Positions 52,426 through 60,662 of a stretch of 64,000 nucleotides of DNA are shown here, in pieces. Under the pieces are notes generated by a model. That model had not been told where the DNA came from and made no database searches. It saw only the letters and a list, made by a program, of their open reading frames with translations. The DNA comes from Xanthobacteraceae bacterium (GTDB taxonomy: Bacteria > Pseudomonadota > Alphaproteobacteria > Rhizobiales > Xanthobacteraceae), in the NCBI GenBank assembly GCA_022844205.1, contig JALHMF010000004.1, forward strand, positions 116,979 through 180,978, written 5' to 3'. The position numbers and the translations under genes are program-made. Position 1 is the stretch's first letter. Each line of letters begins with the position of its first letter.

Positions 52426-53118
52426 CTACTCCTTGGCCTTCTTTTCTTTCTTTGCCTTGGCAGGCTTTGCTTCGGCGTTATCGCCTTCCGCATCGGCCTT
52501 CTTGGCCCGCTTGGCCTTCGGCTTCTGCTCGCCCTCGGCGGCTTCCGCGCCTTCACCTTCCGGCTCCTTGTCGAACATCTTGTCGGCGGCGACACGGGCT
52601 TCGGCGCGCTTTTCCTGTTCTTCGCTGCGGGACACGGTGAGGTCTTCACCGCGGGCCTGGCGCACCGCTTCGTCCGCCGAGCGGGCGACGTTGACGGTGA
52701 TGCCGGTAACGATTTCCGGATGCAGCGCAACCTTGAGGTTCTTCAGGCCGATCGTCTTGATCGGCACGTTGAGCACAATCTGGTTGCGGTCGATGGCAAA
52801 GCCCGCCTCGGCGATCTTCGCCGCGATGTCGCGGGTCGAAACCGAGCCGTAAAGCTGGCCGCCTTCGCCCGCCTGGCGCAAGAGCACGAAGGATTGCCCG
52901 TCGAGCTTCTTCGAGGCGATTTCGGCGTCGGATTTCAGCGCTTCGTTCTTGGCTTCGAGTTCGGCCTTCATGCCCTCGAACTTGGTGCGGTTGTCCTTCG
53001 TTGCACGCAGCGCCTTGCCCTGCGGAAACAGGTAGTTGCGGGCAAAGCCGTTTTTCACGCGCACGACATCGCCGATCTGGCCAAGCTTGCCGACGCGCTC
53101 CAGTAGAATGACGTCCAT
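52426..53118 (-). CDS. rplI: 50S ribosomal protein L9 with long charged C-terminal tail
   Basis: 230 residues from the ATG at 53116-53118 (GAGGAGAACCGCA upstream). The L9 core is standard ([40 protein letters not shown]; then [14 protein letters not shown] and the second domain [33 protein letters not shown]), ending about residue 155. A tail of about 75 residues rich in Lys, Ala and Glu follows ([34 protein letters not shown]). Typical L9 is about 150 residues; long tails occur in alphaproteobacteria. It is the last gene of the rpsF-rpsR-DUF2232-rplI group. Confidence 0.96.
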   Translation of the reverse strand: MDVILLERVGKLGQIGDVVRVKNGFARNYLFPQGKALRATKDNRTKFEGMKAELEAKNEALKSDAEIASKKLDGQSFVLLRQAGEGGQLYGSVSTRDIAAKIAEAGFAIDRNQIVLNVPIKTIGLKNLKVALHPEIVTGITVNVARSADEAVRQARGEDLTVSRSEEQEKRAEARVAADKMFDKEPEGEGAEAAEGEQKPKAKRAKKADAEGDNAEAKPAKAKKEKKAKE

Positions 53119-53132
53119 TGCGGTTCTCCTCG

Positions 53133-54110
53133 TTACTTTTTTGGTTTGTTGGGTGCGGGCGGTGTGCCCGCGAAACGTTTGCGGAAATCGAAAATCGGAT
53201 CGGCGAGGCCGATCAGCGCCACGGCCAGCAGCGGCCAGCCAAGAAACATCACCGCCGCCCACACCGCGCTCAGGATGATGAGCCGCGCGTTCATGTGCGC
53301 GGTGATCTTGTGGATCACCGCGAAGCCGAGCAGCACATAAGCAAGCAGCAGCGTGGCGGCGAACAGCGTCGCGATCAGTCCCGCAATGCCCGGCAGGAAC
53401 GTGAGCGAGATCACGATGGCGAACACGATCGGCGTGAAATTCGGAAAGCGGATTTCATGCAGGTCCGGCCATGGCCGCTTGAGGCGGCCCGACATGCGCG
53501 CGACCCGACCCGCCAGCCAGAGATTGAACAGGCTCGTGCCCATCGACATCAGCGCCGCGAACGGCGGCATGACGACGGCGAGAAGCGTCAGCACTTCGTC
53601 GGCGCTGCGTCCGCCGGGAAGTTTCAGCGGCTGTCCGGCGGGCGTGCCGGTCTGCGCCCGCAGCACGCGCTCAAAACCGTCCTTCAGCGTATTCCGATAG
53701 GTGTCTAGATCGAGCCCGAGTGCCGGAATGGTGAGAGCGGTCGCAACGGCCGCGAGCAGGGCGGCGGCAATGATCAGACCGCCGGCCGGAAACCATTCCA
53801 GCGTTTCGTCCCGTCCGTTCGCGGAAGTCTGCGCGAGCAGCGCGAGATACGAGAGCGTGTAGGCGGGAACGCCGATCGCGACGAGGAAACTGATGAAGAA
53901 CCAGCGGCCGAGCGCGTAACCTAGAAAACCGGCGGCCGCCACGGCCGCGATCAGGCCCGCCAGCTGGCTCCAGGCGATGCCCGCGAGCAGGATCGGGAGC
54001 GGCGTCAGATAGAACAGGAAAATCGAAAACGCGCTGCCCGACGCCAGCGTTGCGAACAGCAACGCCGCGGCGGCGCCCGCGCCAATTCCAATCGAGAGAA
54101 TCTGCACCAT
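53133..54110 (-). CDS. DUF2232 integral membrane protein of the rpsR-rplI cluster
   Basis: 325 residues from the ATG at 54108-54110, with several upstream in-frame codons of unclear use. Eight or so membrane segments, beginning [21 protein letters not shown] and continuing [63 protein letters not shown] and several near the end. The [12 protein letters not shown] segment and [24 protein letters not shown] are typical of DUF2232, a family usually encoded between rpsR and rplI. Function unknown; it may link to membrane or ribosome regulation. The gap to rplI is 14 bases. Confidence 0.85.
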   Translation of the reverse strand: MVQILSIGIGAGAAAALLFATLASGSAFSIFLFYLTPLPILLAGIAWSQLAGLIAAVAAAGFLGYALGRWFFISFLVAIGVPAYTLSYLALLAQTSANGRDETLEWFPAGGLIIAAALLAAVATALTIPALGLDLDTYRNTLKDGFERVLRAQTGTPAGQPLKLPGGRSADEVLTLLAVVMPPFAALMSMGTSLFNLWLAGRVARMSGRLKRPWPDLHEIRFPNFTPIVFAIVISLTFLPGIAGLIATLFAATLLLAYVLLGFAVIHKITAHMNARLIILSAVWAAVMFLGWPLLAVALIGLADPIFDFRKRFAGTPPAPNKPKK

Positions 54111-54199
54111 CGTCAGCTGTCCCGCTTTCGCGGTTAGGAGCGTTTGCCCCAACCATCGCCACCCGGACCATTCCGGATGGCTGACTTTTTTCTTCCCTT

Positions 54200-54301
54200 C
54201 ACCTCCCCTTGAAAGGGGGAGGTCGGTTTGCGAAGCAAACCGGGTGGGGGGTCATCTTGTGTTGGACCCCTCCCTAACCCTCCCCCTTTCAGGGGTAGGG
54301 G
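54200..54301. repeat. ORF-less pair of the DUF559-element repeat
   Basis: Unit one (54200-54253): ACCTCCCC-TTGAAA-GGGGGAGGT, then GGTTTGC-GAA-GCAAACC, then GGGTGGGGGG. After 11 bases a shorter inverse unit (54265-54301) has CCCTCCC and CCCTCCCCCTTTCAGGGG. Same order and same GAA loop as the copies flanking the DUF559 gene at 48.8-49.3 kb, with a different paired stem. It lies between the rpsR stop and the DUF2232 start. Confidence 0.85.
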
Positions 54302-54310
54302 AAATTTCAA

Positions 54311-54619
54311 TTACCGAATAACGTAAGGCAGCAAGCCCAGAAACCGCGCGCGCTTGATCGCGCCCGCAAGTTCGCGCTGCTTCGCCGCCGAGACGGCGGT
54401 GATGCGCGAGGGCACGATCTTGCCGCGCTCGGAGACGTAACGCTGGAGAAGCTTCACGTCCTTGTAGTCGATCTTCGGCGCGTTCGCGCCGGAGAACGGG
54501 CAGGTCTTGCGCCGGCGCGAGAAGGTACGGCGTCCGCCGCCGCCACCACCGCCAAAGCCGCCGTCGCGGCCGCCACCAAAGCCGCCGTCGCGGCCGCCAT
54601 CACGTCCACCGTAACTCAT
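54311..54619 (-). CDS. rpsR: 30S ribosomal protein S18 with Gly/Arg-rich N-terminal extension
   Basis: 102 residues. The S18 core ([70 protein letters not shown]) is complete. It is preceded by about 32 residues made of repeats of G-G-R-D-G-G and G-G-F ([31 protein letters not shown]), a glycine-arginine tail reminiscent of RGG RNA-binding tails. E. coli S18 is 75 residues. The start overlaps the rpsF stop by 4 bases (ATGA), so S6 and S18, which dimerise on 16S rRNA, are translationally coupled. Confidence 0.96.
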   Translation of the reverse strand: MSYGGRDGGRDGGFGGGRDGGFGGGGGGGRRTFSRRRKTCPFSGANAPKIDYKDVKLLQRYVSERGKIVPSRITAVSAAKQRELAGAIKRARFLGLLPYVIR

Positions 54620-55032
54620 GATGCGGTCTCCTCGACTGCGGGCGCCAGATCCAGGTCGCCGCCTTCCTCGCCGTCGCGGTCGCGGCGGCCACGGCGCTCG
54701 TCGCGGTCGCGCTTCTGCAACATCACCGAGGGGCCTTCTTCATGCGCATCGACGCGCACGGTGAGAAAGCGAAGCACGTCTTCGTTGATGAGCTGCTGGC
54801 GTTCCATCTCGGTCACGGCGGCCGCGGGGCCGTCGATGCGGAGCATGGAGAAATGCGCCTTGCGGTTTTTCTTGATGCGGAAGTTGAGCGTCTTCACGCC
54901 CCAGTATTCGACTTCGCCGGCGAGCTTGCCGCCGTTCGCCTCGATGATGCCCTTGTAGGTGGTTGCAAGCTCTTCAGCCTGCTGCGCGGTCAAATCCTGA
55001 CGCGCCAAAAATACATGCTCGTAGAGAGCCAT
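54616..55032 (-). CDS. rpsF: 30S ribosomal protein S6
   Basis: 138 residues. Core: [100 protein letters not shown]. An Arg/Asp/Glu-rich tail follows ([29 protein letters not shown]), common in alphaproteobacterial S6. GAAAGGAAGG precedes the start. It leads the rpsF-rpsR-DUF2232-rplI operon and has a leader of about 170 bases from the predicted promoter. Confidence 0.97.
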   Translation of the reverse strand: MALYEHVFLARQDLTAQQAEELATTYKGIIEANGGKLAGEVEYWGVKTLNFRIKKNRKAHFSMLRIDGPAAAVTEMERQQLINEDVLRFLTVRVDAHEEGPSVMLQKRDRDERRGRRDRDGEEGGDLDLAPAVEETAS

Positions 55033-55209
55033 GATTGGCCTTCCTTTCAGTTCAAGCCGCCCCGGCGCCGAGCCCTTTGAGCCTCGCGAAAGGCCCTAAC
55101 GATCTCGAAGGCGGGGACACGGGACGACGGGCGACTTGGCCCTGCCTGTTTTCGGTGAGGAAAGAAGGCCGTCCGTTCAGCCCCCGGCCGGGAGCGAGCG
55201 AAGGGGCGG

Positions 55210-55237
55210 TTTATAAGGCATTATCTCCACAAGGCAA
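55210..55237 (-). promoter_or_regulatory. Predicted rpsF promoter
   Basis: Read on the minus strand: TTGCCT (55232-55237), 16-base spacer, TATAAA (55210-55215), good agreement with -35/-10 hexamers. This leaves a leader of about 170 bases before the rpsF start, long enough for an S6:S18-binding control element, which was not positively identified. Confidence 0.5.
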
Positions 55238-55318
55238 GACGGTATCCTGGGATGGGTGAAACCTTGACATATCTCTGTGGCGCGGTCCTTTCTCCCCCGA
55301 AATCTGAAGGGGCCTTCT

Positions 55319-56263
55319 TTGACCACCGCATTCATGTTCCCGGGCCAGGGCAGCCAGGCCGTCGGCATGGGCAAGTCGCTCGCCGACAATTTCGCCACCG
55401 CGCGCGCGGTGTTCGATGAGGTCGATTCCGCACTGAGCGAGAAACTGTCCGCGATCATGTGGGAAGGTCCGGCCGACAGGATCACGCTCACGGAAAACGC
55501 ACAGCCCGCATTGATGGCGGTATCATTGGCCGCAATCCGCGTATTGGAAGCCGAAGCCGGGCTCGATCTTGCCCGCGATGTGAAATTCGTCGCCGGCCAT
55601 TCACTCGGCGAATATTCGGCGCTCGCCGCCGCCGGTACCTTCACCATCAGCGACGCCGCAAAGCTCCTCCGCATCCGCGGCCGCTCCATGCAGCAGGCAG
55701 TCCCCGTGGGACAAGGTGCGATGGCCGCGATCCTCGGCATGGAAATCGCCGATGTCCGCGCGCTCGCCGCCGAAGCGGCGCAAGGCGATGTCTGTGAAGC
55801 CGCGAACGACAACGCACCCGGCCAGATCGTCGTTTCCGGTCATAAAGTGGCGGTCGAACGCGCGATTGAAATCGCCAAAGGAAAAAACGCCCGCGCGATG
55901 CTCTTGCCGGTGTCGGCCCCCTTCCATTGCGCGCTGATGAAGCCCGCCGCCGAGGCGATGCAAAAAGCGCTTTCCGAAGTGAAGCTGAACGCGCCCAGGG
56001 TTCCGGTCGTGCAGAATGTACCGGCGAGTGCGGTCACCGATCCCGCCGAGATCGTGAACAATCTCGTGGCGCAGGTGACCGGCACCGTGCGCTGGCGCGA
56101 ATGCGTCGGCTATCTCGCGCAGAATGGCGTCACGAAACTGGTCGAAGTCGGCTCCGGCAAGGTGCTGACCGGCATGGCCAAGCGCATCGCGAAGGAAGCG
56201 GCGGCCTCCGCCATTGGAACGCCCGACGACATCGCCGCCTACAAACTTGCGAAGGGCGTTTGA
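55319..56263 (+). CDS. fabD: Malonyl-CoA:ACP transacylase
   Basis: 314 residues from a TTG at 55319, preceded by GAAGGGG. This start gives MTTAFMFPGQGSQAVGMGKSLAD, the standard FabD beginning; an ATG-like start at 55277 is longer and less likely. Catalytic Ser in VAGHSLGEYSALAAAG, oxyanion-loop Gln in FPGQGSQ, and His in SAPFHCALMKPAAEAM. It loads malonyl groups onto ACP. It starts the fabD-fabG-acpP-fabF run of type II fatty-acid synthesis, interrupted only by repeats. Confidence 0.96.
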   Translation: MTTAFMFPGQGSQAVGMGKSLADNFATARAVFDEVDSALSEKLSAIMWEGPADRITLTENAQPALMAVSLAAIRVLEAEAGLDLARDVKFVAGHSLGEYSALAAAGTFTISDAAKLLRIRGRSMQQAVPVGQGAMAAILGMEIADVRALAAEAAQGDVCEAANDNAPGQIVVSGHKVAVERAIEIAKGKNARAMLLPVSAPFHCALMKPAAEAMQKALSEVKLNAPRVPVVQNVPASAVTDPAEIVNNLVAQVTGTVRWRECVGYLAQNGVTKLVEVGSGKVLTGMAKRIAKEAAASAIGTPDDIAAYKLAKGV

Positions 56264-56279
56264 ATGTTGTTGATCGCGC

Positions 56280-56384
56280 CATCCTTCGAGGCCCTCGCTG
56301 CGCTCGGGCACCTCGGGATGACGCGCCGGTAAAATCACGTCATCCTGAGGTGCGAGGCGCTAGCGCCGAGCCTCGAAGGATGAC
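56280..56384. repeat. Palindromic intergenic repeat pair (CTCGAAGG family), copy 2
   Basis: Unit one CATCCTTCGAGGCC...GCACCTCGGGATGACG (56280-56322) and unit two CGTCATCCTGAGGTGCGAGG...GAGCCTCGAAGGATGAC (56340-56384) in inverted arrangement, the same as at 23071 and 62316. It lies between fabD and fabG. Confidence 0.82.
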
Positions 56385-56404
56385 CGTTACGTTGGGAGAA
56401 TTGG

Positions 56405-57142
56405 ATGTTCAACCTTTCCGGCAAAATGGCGCTGGTGACTGGCGCCTCGGGCTCCATCGGCGGCGGCATTGCCCGCGCCTTTCATAAACAAGGTGCGACT
56501 GTCGGCCTTTCCGGCACCAAGAAAGACAATCTGGAAAAGCTCGCGGGCGAACTCAGCGCGCGCGTGCATGTGCTGCCATGCAATCTTTCCAACACCGAGG
56601 AAGTCGAAGCGCTCGTCCCGGCTGCCGAAAAGGCCATGGGGCAGATCGATATTCTCGTGAACAATGCGGGCCTCAACCGCGACGCGCTGTTCGTGCGCAT
56701 CAAGGACGAGGACTGGGATGAGGTCATCAAGGTGGACCTCACCGCCGCCTTCCGCCTTTCGCGCGCCGCCGTGTTTCCGATGATGCGCCGCCGCGGCGGC
56801 CGCATCATCAACATCACTTCGGTCGTGGGTGTCACCGGCAATGCCGGGCAGGGCAACTACACCGCCGCCAAGGCGGGCCTGATTGGCATGTCGAAATCGC
56901 TCGCGCAGGAAGTCGCGAGCCGCGGCGTCACGGTGAATTGTGTCGCGCCGGGTTTCGTCAAAAGCCCGATGACCGACGCGCTGAATGAGAAGCTCCGCGA
57001 GGCGATCCTGTCCCGTGTTCCCGCCGGCCGTCTTGGCACGGCGGACGACGTGGCGGCGGCTTGCGTGTTCCTCGCCTCGGAAGAAGCCGCATGGTTCACC
57101 GGCCAGACGCTGCATGTGAACGGCGGGATGGCGATGATCTGA
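56405..57142 (+). CDS. fabG: 3-oxoacyl-ACP reductase
   Basis: 245 residues, a classical SDR: coenzyme motif ALVTGASGSIGGGIARAFHKQGATVGLSGT, NAG in ILVNNAGLNRDAL, catalytic Ser in INITSVVGVTGNAGQGNYTAAKAGLIGMSKSLAQEVASRG with Y-x3-K, and the C-terminal GQTLHVNGGMAMI typical of FabG. It reduces 3-oxoacyl-ACP with NADPH. The segment NAGLNRD and the gene order (fabD-fabG-acpP-fabF) support FabG over other SDRs. GGAGAATTGG precedes the ATG. Confidence 0.96.
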   Translation: MFNLSGKMALVTGASGSIGGGIARAFHKQGATVGLSGTKKDNLEKLAGELSARVHVLPCNLSNTEEVEALVPAAEKAMGQIDILVNNAGLNRDALFVRIKDEDWDEVIKVDLTAAFRLSRAAVFPMMRRRGGRIINITSVVGVTGNAGQGNYTAAKAGLIGMSKSLAQEVASRGVTVNCVAPGFVKSPMTDALNEKLREAILSRVPAGRLGTADDVAAACVFLASEEAAWFTGQTLHVNGGMAMI

Positions 57143-57301
57143 TTGTTTCCCAAGGGCTTGCGCGGGGGTCTGCCGCGCTAGCCAAGGGAATTTGAGTATG
57201 GTACCGACACTGGACTTTGCGGGGGCGAGGGGCTTCCGTGGAATTTGAACAACATCGAGAACGATGCGCCGCAAAGGCGTCAAGATATAACGGGTGGACC
57301 G

Positions 57302-57538
57302 ATGAGTGACATTGCTGAACGCGTCAAAAAAATCGTCGTCGAACACCTTGGCGTTGACCCCGAGAAGGTGAATGACAAGGCCAGCTTCATCGACGATCTG
57401 GGCGCGGACAGCCTCGATACGGTCGAACTCGTGATGGCCTTCGAGGAAGAATTCGGCTGCGAAATCCCGGACGATGCGGCCGAGACCATTCTCACGGTCG
57501 GCGACGCCGTGAAGTTCCTCGAGAAGAACGCAGCCTGA
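57302..57538 (+). CDS. acpP: Acyl carrier protein
   Basis: 78 residues from the ATG at 57302. The phosphopantetheine Ser is in [30 protein letters not shown], the standard ACP sequence; acidic throughout. It carries acyl chains in fatty-acid synthesis. The ATG follows GGGTGGACCG. It lies 159 bases after fabG and 64 bases before fabF. Confidence 0.97.
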   Translation: MSDIAERVKKIVVEHLGVDPEKVNDKASFIDDLGADSLDTVELVMAFEEEFGCEIPDDAAETILTVGDAVKFLEKNAA

Positions 57539-57602
57539 TCATCCAAAAGCGGGGAGCGAACCCGAACCGGGCTGCGGGCGTTTGCCTCGGCCGGGAGAGA
57601 CA

Positions 57603-58865
57603 ATGATGCGGCGTGTCGTCGTCACCGGACTGGGAATGGTTACGCCGCTCGCGACCGGCGTCGAGGAAACGTGGAAGCGCATCCTCGAAGGCAAGAGCGG
57701 CGCCAACAAGATCGAGAATTTCGAAGTCTCCGATCTGCCCTGCAAGATCGCCTGCCAGGTCAAGCGCGGCGACGGTTCCGGCGGCTCCTTCAATGCCGAT
57801 CAGTGGATGGAGCCGAAAGAGCAGCGCAAGGTCGACGACTTCATCATCTTCGCGATGGCCGCCGCCAAACAGGCGCTCGACGACGCGAACTGGCATCCGA
57901 AGACCGCTGAGGACCAGAACAATACCGGCGTGATGATCGGCTCCGGCATCGGCGGCCTGAACGGCATTGCCGAGACCTCGATCATACTGAAGGAGCGCGG
58001 CCCGCGCCGCGTGTCGCCGTTCTTTATTCCCGGCCGGCTGATCAATCTCGCCGGCGGCTACGTTTCCATCGAGCACGGCCTCAAGGGTCCGAACCACGCG
58101 GTGGTCACCGCTTGCTCCACCGGCTCTCATGCAATTGGCGATGCCGGCCGCATCATCGCACTCGGCGACGCCGATGTGATGGTGGCGGGCGGAACCGAAT
58201 CGCCGGTCACGCGCATCGGCATGGCGGGCTTCGCCGCCTGCAAGGCATTGTCCACGAGCTTCAACGATACGCCGGAAAAAGCCTCGCGTCCTTACGACAG
58301 GGACCGCGATGGTTTTGTGATGGGTGAGGGCGCCGGCATCGTCGTGCTGGAAGAATACGAGCACGCGAAGAAGCGCGGCGCGAAAATCTATGCCGAGCTG
58401 ATCGGCTACGGCATGTCGGGCGATGCGTTTCATATCACTGCGCCCACGGAAGACGGCGATGGCGCGTTCCGCTGCATGAATGCCGCGATCAAGCGTGCCG
58501 GCATCGCGCCCGCCGAGATCGACTACATCAACGCGCACGGCACCTCGACAATGGCCGACACCATCGAGCTTGGCGCGGTCGAGCGCGTGGTCGGCAATGC
58601 CGCGGGACGCATTTCAATGTCGTCCACCAAGTCGATGATCGGGCATCTTCTGGGGGCTGCCGGTGCGGTCGAGGCGATTTTCTCGATCCTCGCGATCCGC
58701 GATCAGATCGCGCCGCCTACGATCAACCTCGACAATCCTGACGTGGAAACACCCATCGACCTGGTTCCCCACAAGGCGAACAAGCGCAAGATTGACGTGG
58801 TTCTCTCCAATTCCTTCGGCTTCGGCGGCACTAACGCTTCGCTGATTTTGCGCCGCGTGCAATAA
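57603..58865 (+). CDS. fabF: 3-oxoacyl-ACP synthase II (KAS II)
   Basis: 420 residues from the first of two ATGs at 57603 (GGGAGAGACA upstream). Thiolase fold with the catalytic triad: Cys in VVTACSTGSHAIGDAGR, His in DYINAHGTSTMADTIEL and His in SSTKSMIGHLLGAAGAVEAI. It ends SFGFGGTNASLILRRVQ. It condenses malonyl-ACP with acyl-ACP and gives cis-vaccenate. Length as in E. coli FabF (413). Last gene of the fatty-acid run before mltG. Confidence 0.97.
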   Translation: MMRRVVVTGLGMVTPLATGVEETWKRILEGKSGANKIENFEVSDLPCKIACQVKRGDGSGGSFNADQWMEPKEQRKVDDFIIFAMAAAKQALDDANWHPKTAEDQNNTGVMIGSGIGGLNGIAETSIILKERGPRRVSPFFIPGRLINLAGGYVSIEHGLKGPNHAVVTACSTGSHAIGDAGRIIALGDADVMVAGGTESPVTRIGMAGFAACKALSTSFNDTPEKASRPYDRDRDGFVMGEGAGIVVLEEYEHAKKRGAKIYAELIGYGMSGDAFHITAPTEDGDGAFRCMNAAIKRAGIAPAEIDYINAHGTSTMADTIELGAVERVVGNAAGRISMSSTKSMIGHLLGAAGAVEAIFSILAIRDQIAPPTINLDNPDVETPIDLVPHKANKRKIDVVLSNSFGFGGTNASLILRRVQ

Positions 58866-58873
58866 TCAAATTC

Positions 58874-58939
58874 TGTCATCACCGGGCCGCAGCGTCAGCC
58901 GCTCGCAAGCTCGCGGGACGCTGCGGCCCGGTGATGACA
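58874..58939. repeat. Perfect 23-bp inverted repeat after fabF
   Basis: TGTCATCACCGGGCCGCAGC plus GTC (58874-58896) is the exact reverse complement of 58917-58939, around a 20-base loop that can pair further. No mismatch in 23 bp. It can form a very stable hairpin. It begins 8 bases after the fabF stop and may attenuate transcription into mltG. Confidence 0.9.
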
Positions 58940-59026
58940 TAAAGCTAAGACACTGTGACTCGCGCCGCTTCCCGCTTTCGCCATAATCGGGACTAGGCTC
59001 GCCCGCTCGGGATTCTGGAAGCATTG

Positions 59027-60493
59027 ATGTCGAACGATCACGGACAAAACGGGCACGAGGGGCGAAGGCTTTTGCATCCGCGCAGCCCGCGCCAGGCGAT
59101 CCAGCCAGAACGCATGCCGCCGCCGCCGTCGAAGCGCGCGAAGCATCCGCTGGTGGTCGCGGGCAACGCGATCCTGACGCTCTTGATGTTCCTGATGCTC
59201 GGTGCCGGGGCAGCGGTCTATTACGGAAAGAACAAGGCTGAGGAACCTGGCCCGCTCGATCGCGAGCGCGCGGTGGTGGTGAAAGGCGGTGTCCGCGAAG
59301 TCGCCGACACGTTGCGCCGCGAGGGTGTCATCCATCAGCCGCTCCTGTTCGTGGCCGCCGCCATCGCGACCGGCTCGACCAGCCAGTTAAAGGCCGGCGA
59401 ATATCTGTTTGAGAAAGGCGCCAGCATTCGCGACGCCCTCGACACAATTGTCGAAGGCAAGGTCATCCAGCACCAGGTTACGCTCGCCGAAGGTCTGACC
59501 AGCGAGCAGATCGTGCAGCGGCTGATGGACGCCGAAGTTCTGACCGGTGAAGTAAAGCAGATCCCCCGTGAAGGCACGATGCTGCCGGACGGATATAAAG
59601 TGACACGCGGTACTACCCGCGAGCAGTTGATCGCGCGGATGCAGTCCGCGCATAAGCGGCTGGTACAAGAGGTTTGGGAGCGCCGCTCGCCGGAAATCCC
59701 GATCCGCTCGCCCGAGCAACTCGTCACGTTGGCGTCCATCGTCGAGAAGGAAACCGGCAAGGCGGATGAGCGCACGCGCGTCGCGGGCGTCTTCATCAAT
59801 CGCTTGAACCGCAAGATGCGCCTGCAATCGGACCCGACGATCATTTACGGACTCGTCGGCGGCAAGGGATCATTGGGGCGTCCGATCATGCGCGAAGAGA
59901 TCGACCGTCCGACGCCCTACAACACCTATGTCATCGAAGGCCTGCCGCCGGGACCGATCGCCAATCCGGGCCGCGCGTCGCTCGAAGCGGTCGCCAATCC
60001 TTCGCGCACGAAGGAGCTTTACTTCGTCGCCGACGGCACCGGCGGTCATGTGTTCGCGGAAACCTACGACCAGCACCTGCGCAACGTGCGGCAGTGGCGC
60101 GAGTATCAGAAGGAACAGGCGACCATTCAGCGTGAGTTGCAGGCACCGCCGCCACAGCAGCCCGCGCCCGATACTTCGAGACCGGCCGCCGTACCTGCCC
60201 GTGAAGTGGTACCTTCGCCCGTCGAGCGGCCTCAGCAGGAACAGAAGAAAGCCGGCGAGAAGGCCGAGAAAAAAGAGAAGCGCGCCGTCCCCGAAAGAAA
60301 AGAGTCCGAAAAGAAAGCGGGCCGCGAAACGCTGACCGAGCAGGAGCGAAACGCCGTGCCCGAACGTCCCGGCGCCGCCACGCAGAAGAAATCCAGCGCC
60401 AAGAAAAGCGACGATTTCACGCCGAGCATCATGTCGGAGCCGTTGCCTTCGGCCGACGTCGATGCGCCCAAACCGCGCCAGCCGATCCGGTAG
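59027..60493 (+). CDS. mltG: Endolytic transglycosylase MltG with long C-terminal tail
   Basis: 488 residues from the ATG at 59027. Cytoplasmic tail of about 45 residues, one membrane helix (PLVVAGNAILTLLMFLMLGAGAAVYY), then the LysM-like and YceG domains. Catalytic Glu in LVTLASIVEKETGKADERTRVAGVFINRLNRKMRLQSDPTIIYGL, with PYNTYVIEGLPPGPIANPGRASLEAVANP. It cleaves nascent glycan strands. After about residue 370 comes a Lys/Glu/Arg/Pro-rich tail (KKAGEKAEKKEKRAVPERKESEKKAGRETLTEQE), longer than E. coli MltG (340). It lies between fabF and yicC. Confidence 0.94.
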   Translation: MSNDHGQNGHEGRRLLHPRSPRQAIQPERMPPPPSKRAKHPLVVAGNAILTLLMFLMLGAGAAVYYGKNKAEEPGPLDRERAVVVKGGVREVADTLRREGVIHQPLLFVAAAIATGSTSQLKAGEYLFEKGASIRDALDTIVEGKVIQHQVTLAEGLTSEQIVQRLMDAEVLTGEVKQIPREGTMLPDGYKVTRGTTREQLIARMQSAHKRLVQEVWERRSPEIPIRSPEQLVTLASIVEKETGKADERTRVAGVFINRLNRKMRLQSDPTIIYGLVGGKGSLGRPIMREEIDRPTPYNTYVIEGLPPGPIANPGRASLEAVANPSRTKELYFVADGTGGHVFAETYDQHLRNVRQWREYQKEQATIQRELQAPPPQQPAPDTSRPAAVPAREVVPSPVERPQQEQKKAGEKAEKKEKRAVPERKESEKKAGRETLTEQERNAVPERPGAATQKKSSAKKSDDFTPSIMSEPLPSADVDAPKPRQPIR

Positions 60494-60504
60494 CAGCAGC
60501 CAAT

Positions 60505-60588
60505 GTCATGCCCCGCGAATGCGGGGCATCCAGTACTCACTGAGAAGAATGTGTTTACTGGATCGCCCGCTTTCGCGGGCGATGACAA
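60505..60588. repeat. Palindromic intergenic repeat (TCCAGTA / TACTGGA)
   Basis: GTCATGCCCCGCGAATGCGG GGCATCCAGTA is answered by TTACTGGATCGCCCGC TTTCGCGGGCGATGAC, so two hairpins (GCCCCGC-GAAT-GCGGGGC and CGCCCGC-TTT-GCGGGCG) sit inside an outer TCCAGTA/TACTGGA inverted repeat. It lies between mltG and yicC. Confidence 0.8.
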
Positions 60589-60662
60589 CAAGTGCACTTG
60601 AGGGGCCTTGATCCCCCGTCTACTCTCCGCGCGAATTTCGCTCCCGCGACCCGGATACAAGA

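Noticed and set aside
55264-55292. TTGACA at 55264 as a -35 box for fabD
   Set aside because: No acceptable -10 hexamer at 16-18 bases. May be chance, so not listed as a promoter.
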